Source: Epiperipatus broadwayi
Taxonomy: Eukaryota > Onychophora > Udeonychophora > Euonychophora > Peripatidae
NCBI GenBank assembly: GCA_028023455.1
Contig: JAQFVV010012490.1
Coordinates: 1,056,001 to 1,120,000, forward strand
Direction of reading: 5' to 3'
DNA: 64,000 bases
Part shown: positions 24,433-39,386 of the stretch, in pieces
Layout of the letters: each line of letters starts with the position of its first letter
How positions within the stretch are numbered: position 1 is the stretch's first letter
The notes under the pieces: model-generated
What the model was told of the DNA's origin: nothing
What the model saw: only the letters and a program-made list of their open reading frames with translations
Databases searched by the model: none
Position numbers and translations under genes: made by a program

Positions 24433-25490
24433 ATTGTTTCAGGGTTAAATGGATTCTTATCCAATATATCAAAAAATTAAAAACAACTTTTATTTGGGGG
24501 AAAAAAGGCAAGCTTTTAAATAATTATCATGGCTCCTATATCTATATTGTCTTAAATAATGTAACAATATATACAATAATGACTCTAGATTTATCAGCAT
24601 TCTTTAACAAAAATTTTGCATGAATTTCTTATACTTTCTAATTAATATATAAATTTTAATAAGTGAATATATTAAAAGATTTCCATTTATGAAGAATAAC
24701 TGATTTTATAAAATAAATAATGATGGCCAAACAAATGCTCATGTAAGCAGTTTCTAATAATTGATCTTTCAAACCCCTTCCCAGATTATTATTTCACAAT
24801 TTACAAACTGGCAACAGTGCAGAATTACTTGTTTTGAGTGCAAAATATAAAACAGTTTAGTATATTGGTTGGGTTTTCCAATATTAAACCATTGATTTAT
24901 TGCATTTTTTTTTTTAAAAAAATATATATATATATCTTTATCACTGTCAACTTTATGTCAAAATTGTAAGAAAATATGAATCACGTAAAAGTACATACAA
25001 TTATGCACCACGTCATTATACCTAATTATACTTTTTATAATATAGTATAAAACTGAATGATTTAATATATATATATTTTGATTGGCATTTAGAATGTGTT
25101 CTGTATCAAGATAAATGACAAGAACCTTAAATGTGTAAAGCAACTTGATCATTTTTTAAAATTCATTACTCCAGTTAATCTTAACAAAAGCTATTGTAAT
25201 AAATCAAATCATATAATATCTTTGCACATAATTATCTTCATTTTTATAACAAGTCTTACTTAATTAAAAGTTACAATGCCAATTATTTGTGCTATTATAC
25301 TTTTAAAGTCATACATTTTTGTAAGATATATATAAAAATTCATAATCAGATCTGAAAATCCATGCTGAAGACAAAGAAAGTAACAATAATTAAATATTTT
25401 TATTGCTTGATCAGAAAATTATTTTTCCTATTAGTCTTTAAAGTCAAAGACTTTAACATTCATGCGTTTAAATGTAACATAATCATCACA
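24433..25490. other. AT-rich DNA, no feature seen
   Basis: Long A/T runs and a (TA)n tract near 24922-24937. No gene signals. Confidence 0.5.
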
Positions 25491-25499
25491 CAATTTACT

Positions 25500-26800
25500 A
25501 ATAAAATTTATAATATAATAAGCATGCTAATAGCTCTAAACAAGCTTTTTCAATAAATGCTGCAAAAGAAAGCATTTAAAAATCTCTATCTAGAATATCC
25601 CTATCCCCAAACTGGTTTCAAGCTATTGGCTATCCTTAGTAAGGTTCTAGAATATTCAGATACTAGATCTAAAATATCAGCTCAAGCTCAGCGTTTATCT
25701 AATACTTAACTATTAAGAAGAAAATCTGAAATGTTCAGACATCTATATGTCTTCAAATTCAGCTATCTAACTTAACTAACTATATGGGCCTAAATTCTAA
25801 AAGATTGTAAAAGACCCAGAAAGAGATCACATGTGAGATGGGTGGATGAAATTAGAAAGTGTGCAGAGGTGATGTGAAGAGAGGCTAGAGATCAGAGAAG
25901 ATGGATTAAATGTGGAGAGACCTTCATCCTGCAGTAAATTGATAATAGTTGACAATGATGATGATGGGCTTGAAGGAACTTCAGTTACACCATATATTAA
26001 TAGCTTTAGCAATATAAAACACCAAAGCCTCGAAAGCAAAATTATAATAGCAAAAAAAAATCAAGTCATACATCACATAACTTAACTTAATAAGTTTGTA
26101 TTACTAATACTTAACTATTAGATAGAAAATCTGAAATTTTCAGACATCTAAGATAAATGCCGAGTTTGAGCTGGTATTTTAGATCTAGAGTCTGAATGAC
26201 CTAATGCCTCATTGAGAATAGCCATAGGGATATTCTAGATAGATTTTTAAGTGCTTTCTCTTGTGTCATTTATTGGAAAAGCTTGTTTAAAGCTATTAGC
26301 ATGCTCATTATATTACATTTGTAATACAAATTTATTAGATTAAATTACGATATATGACTTCATTTTTTTACTATTATAGTTTGGCTTTTGAGGCTTTGGT
26401 GATGTTATATTGCTAAGGCTATTAATATATGGTGTAACTAAAGTCTCTGCTGGTCTATATACTATTTAAGTTAGATAGCTGGATCTGAAGACATGTATTG
26501 TCTAAAAATTTCAGATTTTTGACTTAATAGTCAAGTATTAAGAAAATGCTGAACTAGAGCTGGTATTCTAGATCTAGTGTCTGAATATCCTAGAATCTCA
26601 TTGAGGATATCCAGTAGCTTGAAAACAATTTGGGAATAGGGATAATTCTAGGTAGAGATTTTTAAATGTGTCCCCTTGCAGTATTTATCAGAAAAGCTTA
26701 ATTTGAGCTATTAGCAAACTCATTATATTACGTATGTAATACAAATTTATTGAGTTAAGTCATGTGATGTATGACTTGATTTTTTTTTACTATAATAAAA
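25500..26800. repeat. Composite inverted repeat, one minus and two plus units
   Basis: A minus-strand unit (about 25500-26090) is answered by plus-strand units at about 26100-26470 and 26500-26800. Shared phrases include AGCATGCTAATAGCT, ATCTAGAATATCCCTAT, AATACTTAACTATTA and CACCAAAGCCTCGAAAGC with their complements. The minus unit is interrupted by a LINE tail (25813-25940). No coding potential of its own was seen, so it may be a non-autonomous element or a rearranged repeat family. Confidence 0.6.
25813..25940 (+). pseudogene. LINE reverse transcriptase C-terminal remnant
   Basis: Frames give RKRSHVRWVDEIRKCAEV, then REARDQRRWIKCGETFILQ: the end of many RTE/I-type LINE ORFs, where the usual form is RPRxRWVDEI...AxDRxxWR...TYI.QW. 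A single stop (TGA after GAGGTGA) interrupts it. It lies inside one arm of the 25.5-26.8 kb inverted repeat. It is only the last 40 or so codons, as expected of a 5'-truncated LINE copy. Confidence 0.65.
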
Positions 26801-29800
26801 TTTATCTAAACATTAAACCAGTCACATATTTTAAAAATATTACAATCATTCAACAACTTAAACTAAATCTAGCAAAATATTTATTTTAAATATACTGATA
26901 TTTTGGCTATGTCAGATGATTGTAAATAATTTTAACAAATATGGTCGGTCTTGGTAAATCAATATATTATTTCTTCCACCTCTATAAGAGAAAACAAATG
27001 GGAATAAAATAAAGGCCATCATATTTCAATTAAATTTGATTTAATAAAAAAAATAAAATAATTATACAAAGTTCAATTATTAATGTAGAAGTCCACAAAT
27101 CTAAAATGGTTAAATAAATAATAATAATAAAACAAAGGAATGTGAATATTATTAACCACTCCTTAGCTTTGATAATTAAATTTAAACTTTTAAAAACAAT
27201 TATTATTATTATTTTTTTTTTGACAGAACGAAAGTTATCTGAAAGTATCCTTTGTGCAATAGAGGGCAGCATCTACAATTAAATTTTTGGGATTTTTTAG
27301 GTAATGTGATGACAATCTTATATAACAAATGAATGCTTTCAAACTATAAATTATAAACTGATAGATATAAAAAAGGAATAGAAACAAAAATATTTGTTGA
27401 ACTATTTCCCAATATTTACAGTTTTCACTTGTATGATTTTACAATTAAGACAAATCTAAAAACCGACAACATACAAAAGATAACAAAAATAATGCCTTTT
27501 TATATGACGAAATATGATTAAAACAATTTTTTTTAAAAAAACGTTGACATTTAGTGATGAAAATTCCAGCTAATTCGGGGAAAAAAAAAAAAGACTGAAA
27601 ATACAAAGCTATCACATTTGATTATTTAAAAATGATTAACATTTCAGAAAGTGGCCTTATTAAAAATCAAAAGAATTATGAGATTTTGAAATACCTAATC
27701 AAACATTATATTATATACAAAGCAACAATTAGAAAAATTACAGTATAATATAAAACAAAAAAGAATTTAAATTAAATGATTGTTTAAGGAAGACTTTCTT
27801 ATTTAATTACTCTATCCTTTATCTATCTAATCTTAATTCAAAGGTGCATTTATTTTAAATAACAATAATTTTGAATTATTTTGAACCATTTTCTAAAAAA
27901 AAAAAAAATCAATAAAAATGTAAAGATTTAAGAAAAAAAATATAAAAACAATATATATTTGTTAAAAATAATTTGATAAATCACATGAAATAATAAATGA
28001 GTATGTACACTAATCACTATATTTCATGGGATAATGTATAATGCAGAACTAAGACGAAGGTATTCTTTCAGACCTCAATCATGCTTTTCTTTTAGAGAGT
28101 CAGCATATATAGTAGCCCAATTATCCATCCAATTATTAGGCTGTAATTGAATATCTAACTATTTTTCGCTAGAGGATAAAACAGGATAGAAAAAACATCT
28201 GTTTCAAAAGTTGAAAAGCCTCATGAGTAATGTCTTTTCATTTGCTGCACTTCACTATGTGCTATTGAAGGAATCTTTGTCTTGAGATGGACTACTTAAA
28301 AACTATTTTATCTTTTATCTATCTATAAATCTATTATCTAGTAATATATTTATCTATTTGAGTATTTTTTTAAAATAAATTATAAAAATAATAAATTGAA
28401 ATTCTATTTTATATGATTACCACTGATTTTTTTAATGATTATACATAGCCTAGTCCTTATATAGTGCATGCTGATATCTTAGTCTGCCTTGTGAAATTTG
28501 CAATAGTGTCCACTTGGGATCTTGAGTTCCCAGAATTGATTCTGGTGCTCGTAGGTTTTGCATGCTCAAACTTCTTATGAACTCCTGAGCAATAATACCA
28601 CATATGCCTTTTTTAAAAAAAAATCTTAAGACTGATTCTCCACAGCCTATCACACACACACATACATGTATTGGATAACTAAAACTATGTGATAAAAGAG
28701 ATTGAAAGCTTTAGAAATGTGCATCTGGAAGAAAGTAAAAAAATATAAGTAGAATGAACAAGATTAAGAAAGCAAAAGTATAATAAAGAATTATTTATTC
28801 TTTTAGGGCAAGTCTCTCCAACATTCTTGCAGAACAATGACTTATTCATTAGGCTAATTGACTGCTGGTTAGTGAGGGTTTTTATGGCTTCTCTTGTTTT
28901 ATCCTATAGCTAAAAAAAAAGATACTCATTTACTAACCAATAATTGGATAGCTAGTAATTTGATTTTTATCTAATTTTTCCCCGCCAAAATTCCATATAT
29001 ATGTGTGTGCATAAATTATCTGCTGAAATAGGTCCAATAAGTAATGCCAAGCAATATATCTCATCTAATCCTCACTGATAATAGTTTTTCATTTATTTCT
29101 AAATATATAAAAATTAATGTTTTATTATTTAGTGTATATTATCATGATTTTGGTAATATTTATCACGAGTTTCTTTTTCATTAATACATTTGTATGTATG
29201 CATATATATATACACACATACAAAATGTCTGAAATGTTCTTATTAGTTTTGAACATTATTAACTTAAGATGTTTAAAAACTCAATTATTGAAATTTTAGA
29301 ACATTGATTTTAAACGCAAAACCATTTTTTAAATTTTGTGAAAACTTAAATATTAGTTTCTAGTGTTTGTAATCCTAACTTTATCCAAATGACAAAGTAT
29401 TTGATAATAGAAAATTGTTTTGATGTAATTCTATAAACATTCAACAATGTTTGATTACAATATAGAAGTGACTCATCTATGTATTTAATAAATTTACAAA
29501 ACAAATATAAACATTTCAATAAAGTTTATAACAGTTGTATATATTATTAAAAATACAGAATTACCATAAGTATATACTTTAAATGATCAAATTTCAATGT
29601 TAAAATTTGTCCATAATGTTGCCATCTATATATAAAATTAAAAATAATAAAGCATGTTAAAAATTACCAGGAAAGAAAATGTTATAAAACTTTGCATATT
29701 CAAGAAAATTTAAATAAATATGTAAACATAGTTAAAGGTCCAGCGCAATTAGGGAGGAAATGGGCATTGTTAGATTATTGGAAATTTTAGAGTTATAATT

Positions 29801-31064
29801 TTAAAAGAAAAAGAAAAGATTATTTTTTAGATTATTTTGTAAATATATATATTTATTATGGAAAAAAAAAAGAGAAAAGGATTGTAATAAGTTTAATCAT
29901 TTTTAAGTACATATATATATATTACTAATTATATTTATTGTAATGTAATGAAAATAATATCTATTAGGTAGAGCTTCTGTAGGATAGAGTTGTAAAAAAA
30001 AAAAACAACTTGAAAAGATTCCATTAACGAATCCATTTATTCAAGCAACCAACCCAGATATGAGAAATCTAGAAATTAAATTTGCGTTTTTTGCCCTTTA
30101 CTGATAAATTTTGCTAACATTTTTTTTTTTTACAACTTTAAAATTCATATATATTTGTTTTCTAATATTTTAATTTCAAAAAATTCAAGACATTAGGATA
30201 ATCAAATAAGTAGGAATTTTAAAGTTTCTGAAACCACATATTAATGCGGTCATTGTATATTTGGTGATCTTGAACTTTATGAGATTACTTTGAGAAAGTA
30301 TTATGATGGTTCTAAAACTTAATTTTTTGAAAAGTTTATGATTATTTTTTTATAGTATTAGAAATCAAAATTATATATTACATATTTATTTTTTACAGAA
30401 ATGTTTTATTTTTAAATACAAAAAAATATATTCTTCAGTGTAGCATTTCCATAGAAATTAAGGTCATGGAAAATACAACTGTCCAGAAATGTCACAACTA
30501 AACAATCTATTATAACATTTAGCAATATCATAAAAATTATGAAAATTTTTTAAACTTTTAAAGCAAAATTGATACATTTACTAGTTATTAAAAATAATTC
30601 GTTTAAATTTTTAAAACAAACATCAAACAAAGATTTCATTCATTTTGCAAATTGAATCTGCTCCAGCTAAAATTTGATGATCCAACAGTGCTTTGTTTTG
30701 ATTAAAATCTAATTTTTAAAATAATTCCGAAAATCAAATGTGATTTTTTTAAAAATTTATTTAATTTCTAAACAAAAATATCTATCACATGAGGTCAAAT
30801 TTATTATAATCTGATAAATAATAATGGTTTAATATTAAAGTGAAAGTTCATAGCTTAAATCTAGTGAGAATAATGAAATCTGGGTTGATATATTAAATAA
30901 TTTTTTATTTATAGTAAGTTGACTGCTTCAATTTTGTTTCAAATTGATTATTTTTACTTTTTTGTAAGTATATATTGTGGAAGAAAATTGCTTTTAGCAC
31001 ATGCATTATAAAATCAACAGTCTCCCATCAATAAATATTATAAAAGCATATGTTATTCATCTAT
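26801..31064. other. AT-rich DNA, no supported gene
   Basis: A minus-strand frame of 69 codons (28450-28659, with GICGIIAQEFIRSL) is open but has no recognised homology. A short (CA)n run lies near 28652-28664 and (TA)n near 29202-29210. Nothing else stood out. Confidence 0.4.
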
Positions 31065-31072
31065 GCTTAGAG

Positions 31073-31814
31073 CAGGTGTGGCTAATCCATAGGCACTCTG
31101 GCACTCCCAGAAAAAAAATAATTATTAAATTTGCACTTGAAAATATCATTAATTTAACAATCATTCAATATTTTGCATAATTATTTTTAAATATAACTAA
31201 TTAATCTACTTTTAAAAAAATTATTTCAAGTATTGTTTAAGATTCTATTCAAAGGCTCTGCTAAATATGGCAGTGCCAGTAACTTCATATTTGGCGAATT
31301 TCACCAAAGTCTGCCGAGATTTGTTTGCTTTTATCAATGTGCATAACTAGCCCATGGAACTGCTCATTGCACAGTGCCAATAATTATTTGAGTATGGTAT
31401 GTTTATCTATTTTGGTTTTTCATTTAGGATGAGCAATAAAATATTATGCTTTTTTCTTGTAATTAACATTTATAAATTAGCATATAAATATAACAAAAAA
31501 AATATTATTTTAAATATTTTTCATAACTGGTATTAGAGTGAAATATATATAAAAATATTTACTCAATCATCATTACATGAAAAAATTGAAATGAAAAATA
31601 AATGTCAATCTACTCCAGATATTATTATTTATCAAACAGCAGTTAGGAAAAACAAAAATATGTTAGATTTTTTAAGAATGATAGGTATGAAAAAATAAAA
31701 TGATTGTGTAGTTGTGACATTAGAAATGCTCTGGTTTTTTTTCCTTGCTTATGTTTTAGCAGTGTGATACTGTAATAAAGCACCCCTGCTTAAAAATTTT
31801 GTGGGCTGTCACTG
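31073..31814. mobile_element. Probable non-autonomous hAT-like element
   Basis: The left end CAGGTGTGGCTAATCC is preceded by GCTTAGAG (31065-31072). Two right ends are possible. One is CACTG at 31814, followed by ACTTAGAG (31815-31822, 7 of 8 bases matching the left flank). The other is near 31787 (minus strand AGGGGTGCTTTAT, a better inverted match), followed by GCTTAAAA (6 of 8). There is no open frame of note inside. The 8-bp duplications and CAG ends point to the hAT superfamily. Confidence 0.5.
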
Positions 31815-31822
31815 ACTTAGAG

Positions 31823-34800
31823 TTTATTTTTTACATGAACCAATATTTCAGACTTGAATTTAATTAAGACTTGGTCTTATTATGAGCCTGATTTTAAAAT
31901 TTGAATATTACTTGTACTAGTTCGAATTATCAATCTTTAAGTATATATATATGTATGAATACCATCGTTTATATGTATATTTGTGAAAGTTAAAAAAACA
32001 AATCACTATTTTATATTTTTATACAGAGTCTAAACTTATTTCATCATGATTTCAGGGAAAGATAAATCTCTGATTGAATTATTAGTCTTTTTTTATTTGG
32101 ATTTTATGCATTATGCACACAAAAATATATATAAGCCATATTTTATTAAGATCATTAAAAATAAGTTGATGTTTGTGAAAAACTAACCAGGAATTCATTT
32201 CACAGGCTCAGGGTTCTAAACTATTACAGTGGGCCTACCAGAAGTCCTGGAGTATTGGTTCTTTCAACAAGATGTCAATCATTTTGAAAAATGAAAAAAA
32301 AAAAAAGGAACTATCTTAATTTTAAGATTCCATCTTATTAGTTTCTATCTAATTTAATAATATTAAAAAAAAATCTTTACTTTGATATATATTAAAAAAA
32401 CATAACATAAGCATAGGTTCAAAAAATTAAATGAACATTACATTAAGTGCAAGTTTATAAGATTCTTAAATTAACAAATCATAATTAACAAAGAAAAATG
32501 CACCTTTAAATAATCCCATTAAATACGATTTTTGAAATTTTTTTTTTTTAAAAAAAATTACAACAACAAAAAAGACAAATCAGCCAGATAAAGATTTTGT
32601 GTGCAGATATTAAAATTTCCATAAATCAGTTTTGAAAAAAAAGTTAAATGCAACTTACCAAGACTTTATCGTTTTCTTACACACCTATAATGTAATTTAA
32701 ATACTGATCTCAACATTTACCATGAATACTCTTAAATGGACATAAAAATAAATACTGAACATAGCATCTTAATAATATTTACATACTATACAACAGTCTT
32801 AAGTGGAGTCGTCTTAACAACAAATCTTGCTCTAAATGCAATTCCAATATTAACAAGTTTTAAACAAACAACAATATTGCATTTTTTTTTTGCTATAAGT
32901 GTCTTAATCAATACTATTTTTTCTTTTAACATCAATAATTAGAACCATATATATATATTCACTACTCCCCATCATATATACACACTCCAATTAAACGAAG
33001 TATAACTCCTTATCAAAAAGTAGAAGTGAATGAATTCAGTTTTAAATATCAATACAAAAGTTGAATTATTACATTCTTAATTTTAAAAACTTATTTTAAA
33101 AAGGCCACTAGTTTTTTTAGTCATTCAATTTCTTATGAAATCAAATTATATACATTAATATAAATACATGTGTATGCAAATACATTTGCATTGAACCCTT
33201 TTCTTAATCTCAATTTATTTTGTTTAAAATTTGCTATTATTACAAAAATGAAATATTAAATGGTGGAAATACTTGGAACCTAATTAGTATTACAAGCTAA
33301 GACATGTCTGCATATATATATATAACTACAACCATTAAATGTCTGTATTTTTAAATCATATAATAATAATTCAAACAAATATATTTAACACAGTATTCAA
33401 ATACTGAATACAGTATTGAATACTGTGTTAAATATATTTGTTTGAATTATATATATATCCTGAGTATTATTATATATATATAATAATGGTACTAGAATGT
33501 TGATTTAATGTGAATATAATACGATTTAATTATTAAACATAGCCTTTATTTTAATGATATTCTTCTTTTCTTATATATACACATATATAACCACACTAAT
33601 AAAATAAATATGATTCTGTATAGGTATACACTTATATGTGCGCTCATATTTTTATTTAGTTAAAATTAAATATTTTAAATAAAATTAAAAGTTTCACATT
33701 AAAAAAATAAATAAATAGCTAAATAAAGCAAAACATCGATTGATCTCAGATATAGACATGTATATGATTTTAATTAAAGTTATTTCATGACAGGTTTTTA
33801 TGAGTAATATAAATAGAAATTTACTTGTTTGTTACTTCCATATAATCATTATCAATTTGGCAAAGTTTGTTAAAGAATCTTCCGGCATAAATTATCTGCA
33901 TTTAAAGAATTAAAAATAAAATTGTTTATTAATATTTGTCAAAAGAAAAGGCTAATTTTAATAAATTATTTAAATTTCTTTATCACTAAAAGGCATTATC
34001 TACTTCATTCTGGTTAGAACATTGCCACAATATTTATATCAGGAAAAATTAAATCTAGAAAATTTTGAGGATTAAAAGAATAGTATTAATATTGAATTTT
34101 CTACTATGATCAAATATTGTACATTCTTATTTACATGTGTTATCTGCTAATATAAATTTTCATGCATTAACTCTCTCAAAAAAGGGTATAAATGGAGTTT
34201 AAATTAGGACTTACTTTATTTGAAAATACAACTTTATAAATTTTCATTGTGTAATAGACTAGAAGTAATTAAACATGGATATTACACTAATTTATAATTT
34301 ATTATTATATAATGAATGAAAATGTAATAACATAAAAGAGTATTTATTAAATATTTATCTTTTAATTTTAAAATTAACTATTGTATTAATAAGATTAATA
34401 TAGTATTTTATTTATTTACTTGCATTTAATAAAAAAAGGATTATAAAAATTTATAAAGTGTTTAATTTGCAGAGCATGCTTTCAACACATTTATGGTCAG
34501 ATTCATTGCTCTAGTAGCGGTATATTATATGTACATTGAATCTGACAGTAAACATTGAGCACATGCTAAGCAAGTTAAATGCTTTATAAATGTAAAATCA
34601 TTTCTTGTTAAACATGCAAAACACTATTTAATTTAGAATCATTTTATTTATTAAAATCATTATTATTCTTTTATATTGCAATTAAAATTAGAAATTTAAA
34701 TTATTTTAAATGTTTATGTCTGCATTATATGTATTTATCATAAAAGTTAAACTTTAAGCTATGTGAAAGTGAAAAAATAAATAAATAAATAAGTAAGTAA

Positions 34801-37800
34801 ATAAATATTTAAAAACATCCATCCTTATCATTGTGAAAAGATATAAATTATGCTAATAAAAAAAAAAATTTGTGAATTGAATACTGTGCAAGATGTTATG
34901 CAAATACATTTATTATTTATCTTGAACATATCATAGACATTTAACATTCAATTTATACAGACAAAATAAAACATATGACTCTTATTCATTTATTAAGCTA
35001 CATTAATAGTAGATTAAGATATCGAAGAATAATTTAAAAATATATTACGTACATGCTTAAGCCCCTCCCCCCATCTTGCTTTAAATAATATGATAATCAT
35101 ATAAATAAAAATATTTGTATATTAAATCTACTTATTATATATTAAGTCCATTTTTTGTCAAACTGATGAAAAATATGTTACGCCACCACCATATATATAA
35201 TATAGAATTAACCTGGAGCTAAATTTATCAAGAAATCATTATATATTATATCTTATGCTATATGGAATTTATTGTTGATGGTAAAAATAAGATTTTCTAT
35301 AATTTTATTGATGCTTTGGAGGAAAATTTTCAAAATAGACATATTTTGATAAATAATTTATATGTGCATAAATGTTCAAGGGAATAGAAATTTGAAAACT
35401 TCAATGGTCATATGTCATCATCAAAGAATTTATCAATGAACTATCATCTAAGGCTTTACAAATTATACTTGTCTTAGGAAGATTGATCCATGTCATAAGT
35501 AATTAATGTCTGAGAATGTTTGATATTGCCATAATTGCATAAAAAAATCCATGCACATAATATATAGAAAAGTGTTATAATTTGTTTACATTTAAACAAA
35601 TCAAGAATATAAAATATCTTTATATAACAGCAAGCTCTTTTTGGCAAATTTTTTGCCCATTTCAATGTGCTTCAACTAGTTTACAATTATGAACTACATT
35701 GTATACATAGTGACATCTATCTGTTCTGTATAAAATTAAATATAACCTGCTAAAACCATACTTTATTTTTAAGGCATAAAAAAATCCTGTATAAATGTAT
35801 ATTATATAATCTTCCATTCATTTATCATTAACCAATTATTAGTCAAATTAATTGATGTTTTACATATATTCATACAATTATTTTTATTGTAATTAATGTA
35901 ATTGGTTTCATATATCTTCCTTCTATTAGGTTCTTTAATATAATTTAAAGCTATTATATTTTTGATACAATCTATTTTTTGTCTGTATTTTAAATAATAT
36001 ATAAGCCAGATCAATCATCTCTTCTATTAATAGCATTACTATATACCCTTTTCTCTTTCATCTAAATGTTTCCCTGTATGACCATAGTAAATTACACAGC
36101 AATTATATTATATAGCACATCATAACAGTTTATATAAAATTTTAAATATACCCAAGTTTAAATCAATCTCAATTTCTTTTGATTTTTATTCTGTAGCATT
36201 AATAGCTACTGAATTAAATAATAATTGTAAACTAATTTTGATAAATCTAAATTGGGTTTAACTTAAGCTAAAAGATAATAAATCTACCAGTCTTAATTCT
36301 TAACTTTCTCTCACTTAAAATAAAATACTTTTTAGTTGGGATTTATAGAATTTAAAGATCAGCTAATAATTGGATAATTTCTTTTCATTGTTTAATATCA
36401 TTTAATATATTTTAACTTATTAAACTTTCATTAATTTGTTAATTTAATTTTATGTAGCATATTTTTTATCAAATTAATAAAGTCTTAATGCATCCATTTG
36501 GTTATTGTCATGAGAAAGAAAAGAGCCTATAAAGTAAATCAAACAGTTAGTATGAATAATTACAGTGGACATAAGATTATTTACTATAAGGCTAGTTTTC
36601 TTATAAAGAACATAAATATATATTAATTATATTTTAATTACATTAATAAAGTTACTTCAGTGAAAAATGGTGCTTTAGATATTAATATTATAAGTGCATT
36701 TAAGAATACACCCACCAATTTATTTTAAAAATAATTCAAAATTATACAAACTTGGTGGAAATCAAATCTTTATATTTATATCTACAAACACATATAAGTG
36801 CATATAGATAAAAATTTAAAGGATAATATCAAATAGCATAGTAATTTACTGAAATTAATATCCCTATGAAATTAGTTATCATATCTTATTATTATTGTAA
36901 TAAATATTTTGTTCTACATATATAGACACACATTATTCTAAGGACCAGACATTCAACCATCATTAACTTACTACTGTCACAATGTATATGTGTACACATA
37001 TGTGTGCATTTGTTATGAAAACCAAGTTTATGGACTTTAAAATCTTCAAATAAAAATAGTAACAATATATATATCAAATTGTTAATTGCTTGGGCAGTCA
37101 TTTGAAGTTCAAGCACTTTGACCTGGAACCACTGAACTAAAACATGCAGGCCAATAACTACTCTGACTAATCAAGAAACATTTAAATGTTCCTAAATAAT
37201 AAAAAGTCTTTGAATGTATAAGAGTCTAATATAAATTCACATTTATTCTATTTTACAACCTGGTGCATGCATTATTGTTTTTTTTTTTTTAAATAAAATC
37301 ACAGTATAATTAAATGCAATTAAGTATAAACAAGAATTAAACATTTTATAATTATGTAATTAAAGATATTTTTCAATAAAAATTTAAATCTTTTACTGTA
37401 AAATTATTATTCTTTATATTTATTGATTAAATTAACTATATAAATATTTTGATAAGAAAATAGTAAATACAATTATTTAATATTTTTTCATTTGAATAAT
37501 TTCTTATTAATATATTTATCTACTTCAGCTTAAATTTTTAAATGGGTCGCCAATATGCACCAAAAAATAAATATCTGATAGCAACATTTTTTTTACATTT
37601 TAAGAAAATATTAGTATTAATAAAAAAAATTAGTAAGTAATACTACCTATGCTTTGTGTAGTTTTCACAAATTCAATTGTAATTTTGAACTTAAATAATC
37701 ATAATGTTAATGTAATTGTTCAAAAAATGCAACCAAAATTAATGCATCTAAAGCATCAACCAGCGCCAGTTGTGGAAAATTAATGCAACAATTATTTGAA

Positions 37801-39386
37801 AAGAAAACACTTTTTTTTTTGGTAATTAAAAAAATGTGTTAAGCTTTTAAATTAAAAATATGTAGTTTAACTTTAACTCAACTTTTAACTTACAAATTAT
37901 TTGTACATTAGAAATATTATCAAATTGATCCCAATATATACATATACACAGTACCGTGCTGATGTAATATGTCTTTTATTTTATATTATAATTTATGTAA
38001 TAAACATTTGGCAGCACTATTTCAATGAAGTCTATTGGGTCATGTAGCAAAAAGATTGAGAAATGTTCATCTAGTTAATTTAATCAGTATAAAGAAGAGT
38101 CTGCAGACTAGTAAAGAACTCTAAATAATAAATGTTCCTGTATCTATTCTTAGCTGAGTAAAGTGAATAAAAATTCAGTTTAATAATTCAATAGGACTAC
38201 TGAAATCAACATACCATTTGAATGTTGAAATGTTTCATGACCCTGCTGGTAACTAATCATACAATTATTTTTTTTATTAAGTTGCTTGAGTAAAATACAT
38301 TTTATTATATGACTTCAAAAAAATCATATTTTAGAATATTATACATTAAATTTTATTCTACAACAATCTATTCCTAACAGTATTCATGCCTATGCACACA
38401 CATATATTCAGTCTTTAACTGACTTATAATATTTCAGTCTTATGATAGTTAAAATTTACACATTTTCATTTCTTTTACTATAATTTAATAACATTTCATT
38501 ATATATATATATTTTTCAATTACTACTTAGTTTTATTTTAATATAAATAACATTATAAAATATATTTTAAAAAAGGCTTATATCTGAATTGTAACAATGT
38601 ACAATATAGTTTTTACAGAGGAATGCTGTTTTTAAGTCAGGATTAACTGAATATTTATATATATAATAATAATAATTTGAAAAGGAATGACTTTAAAAAT
38701 TAATAAGAAAAAATTACAGTAAAATTACAATACAACTTTTGTTGACAAAAAATAAATAAATAAAACATTCAAATAGAAATGATATGAAGAAGTTTTATGC
38801 AGTAAGTTTGAAATAATCACACAATAGCAAAAAAAAAATATATAAATAAATAAATAAATAAATTTAATAATACATATAACAAAAGAACACTAGTTGTAAA
38901 TTAAAGGGTAACAAATAATCACCATATAACATTAGTGGAAAATGTATTTTTTTTTTCTAAAAAAAAAAAAAAAAAAACTAAATTTTTAATAAAATTTAAA
39001 ATAATAGAAATAAATGACATTTTTACATTAAAAATGAAATTAAAAAATTAATGATAATAAAAAATGTTTCTTATTCTTAATTGGGAAAATATAACACCAC
39101 TATTAGTATTAAAAATTCTTAAAACAAATAAAGTAAATGAACATTAAAATGTCTAGGTCTTGTTACAAAAATTTTACCACTAATTGTGAACTGTACAAAG
39201 AGACTATTCTTTAATGATGTATCTTGTTCATTCTTCAAGAGATTTTTCTGACCAACATTTACAACTTTTATCAGATAATGCTGTATATATTTAAATAAAC
39301 AAACAAAAAAATCAATGAACATATATTTATAAATTGGATACAGAATGGCTGCCATATAAAATTATTATAAAAAACTTTTGAATATT
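31823..39386. other. AT-rich DNA downstream of PRKD
   Basis: Simple-sequence tracts ((TA)n, (AAAT)n near 34776-34806 and (ATAA)n near 38841-38862) and poly-A/T runs. Apart from the palindrome at 33371-33449, no gene or element was recognised. Confidence 0.4.
33371..33449. repeat. 33-bp-arm palindrome
   Basis: The arm beginning AATTCAAACAAATATATTT is repeated perfectly in inverted order after a 13-base spacer (ATACTGAATACAG). An (AT)n run follows. A perfect hairpin of this size implies recent origin, or maintenance as a transposable hairpin. Confidence 0.8.

Noticed and set aside
28450-28659. 69-codon minus-strand frame with peptide-like composition
   Set aside because: No splice sites, family or conservation evidence; could be old retroelement sequence.
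32736-32942. Hydrophobic open frame resembling a membrane or mitochondrial peptide
   Set aside because: Composition effect (Ile/Leu/Thr from AT-rich codons); no match to a mitochondrial protein that I can recognise, so not called a NUMT.
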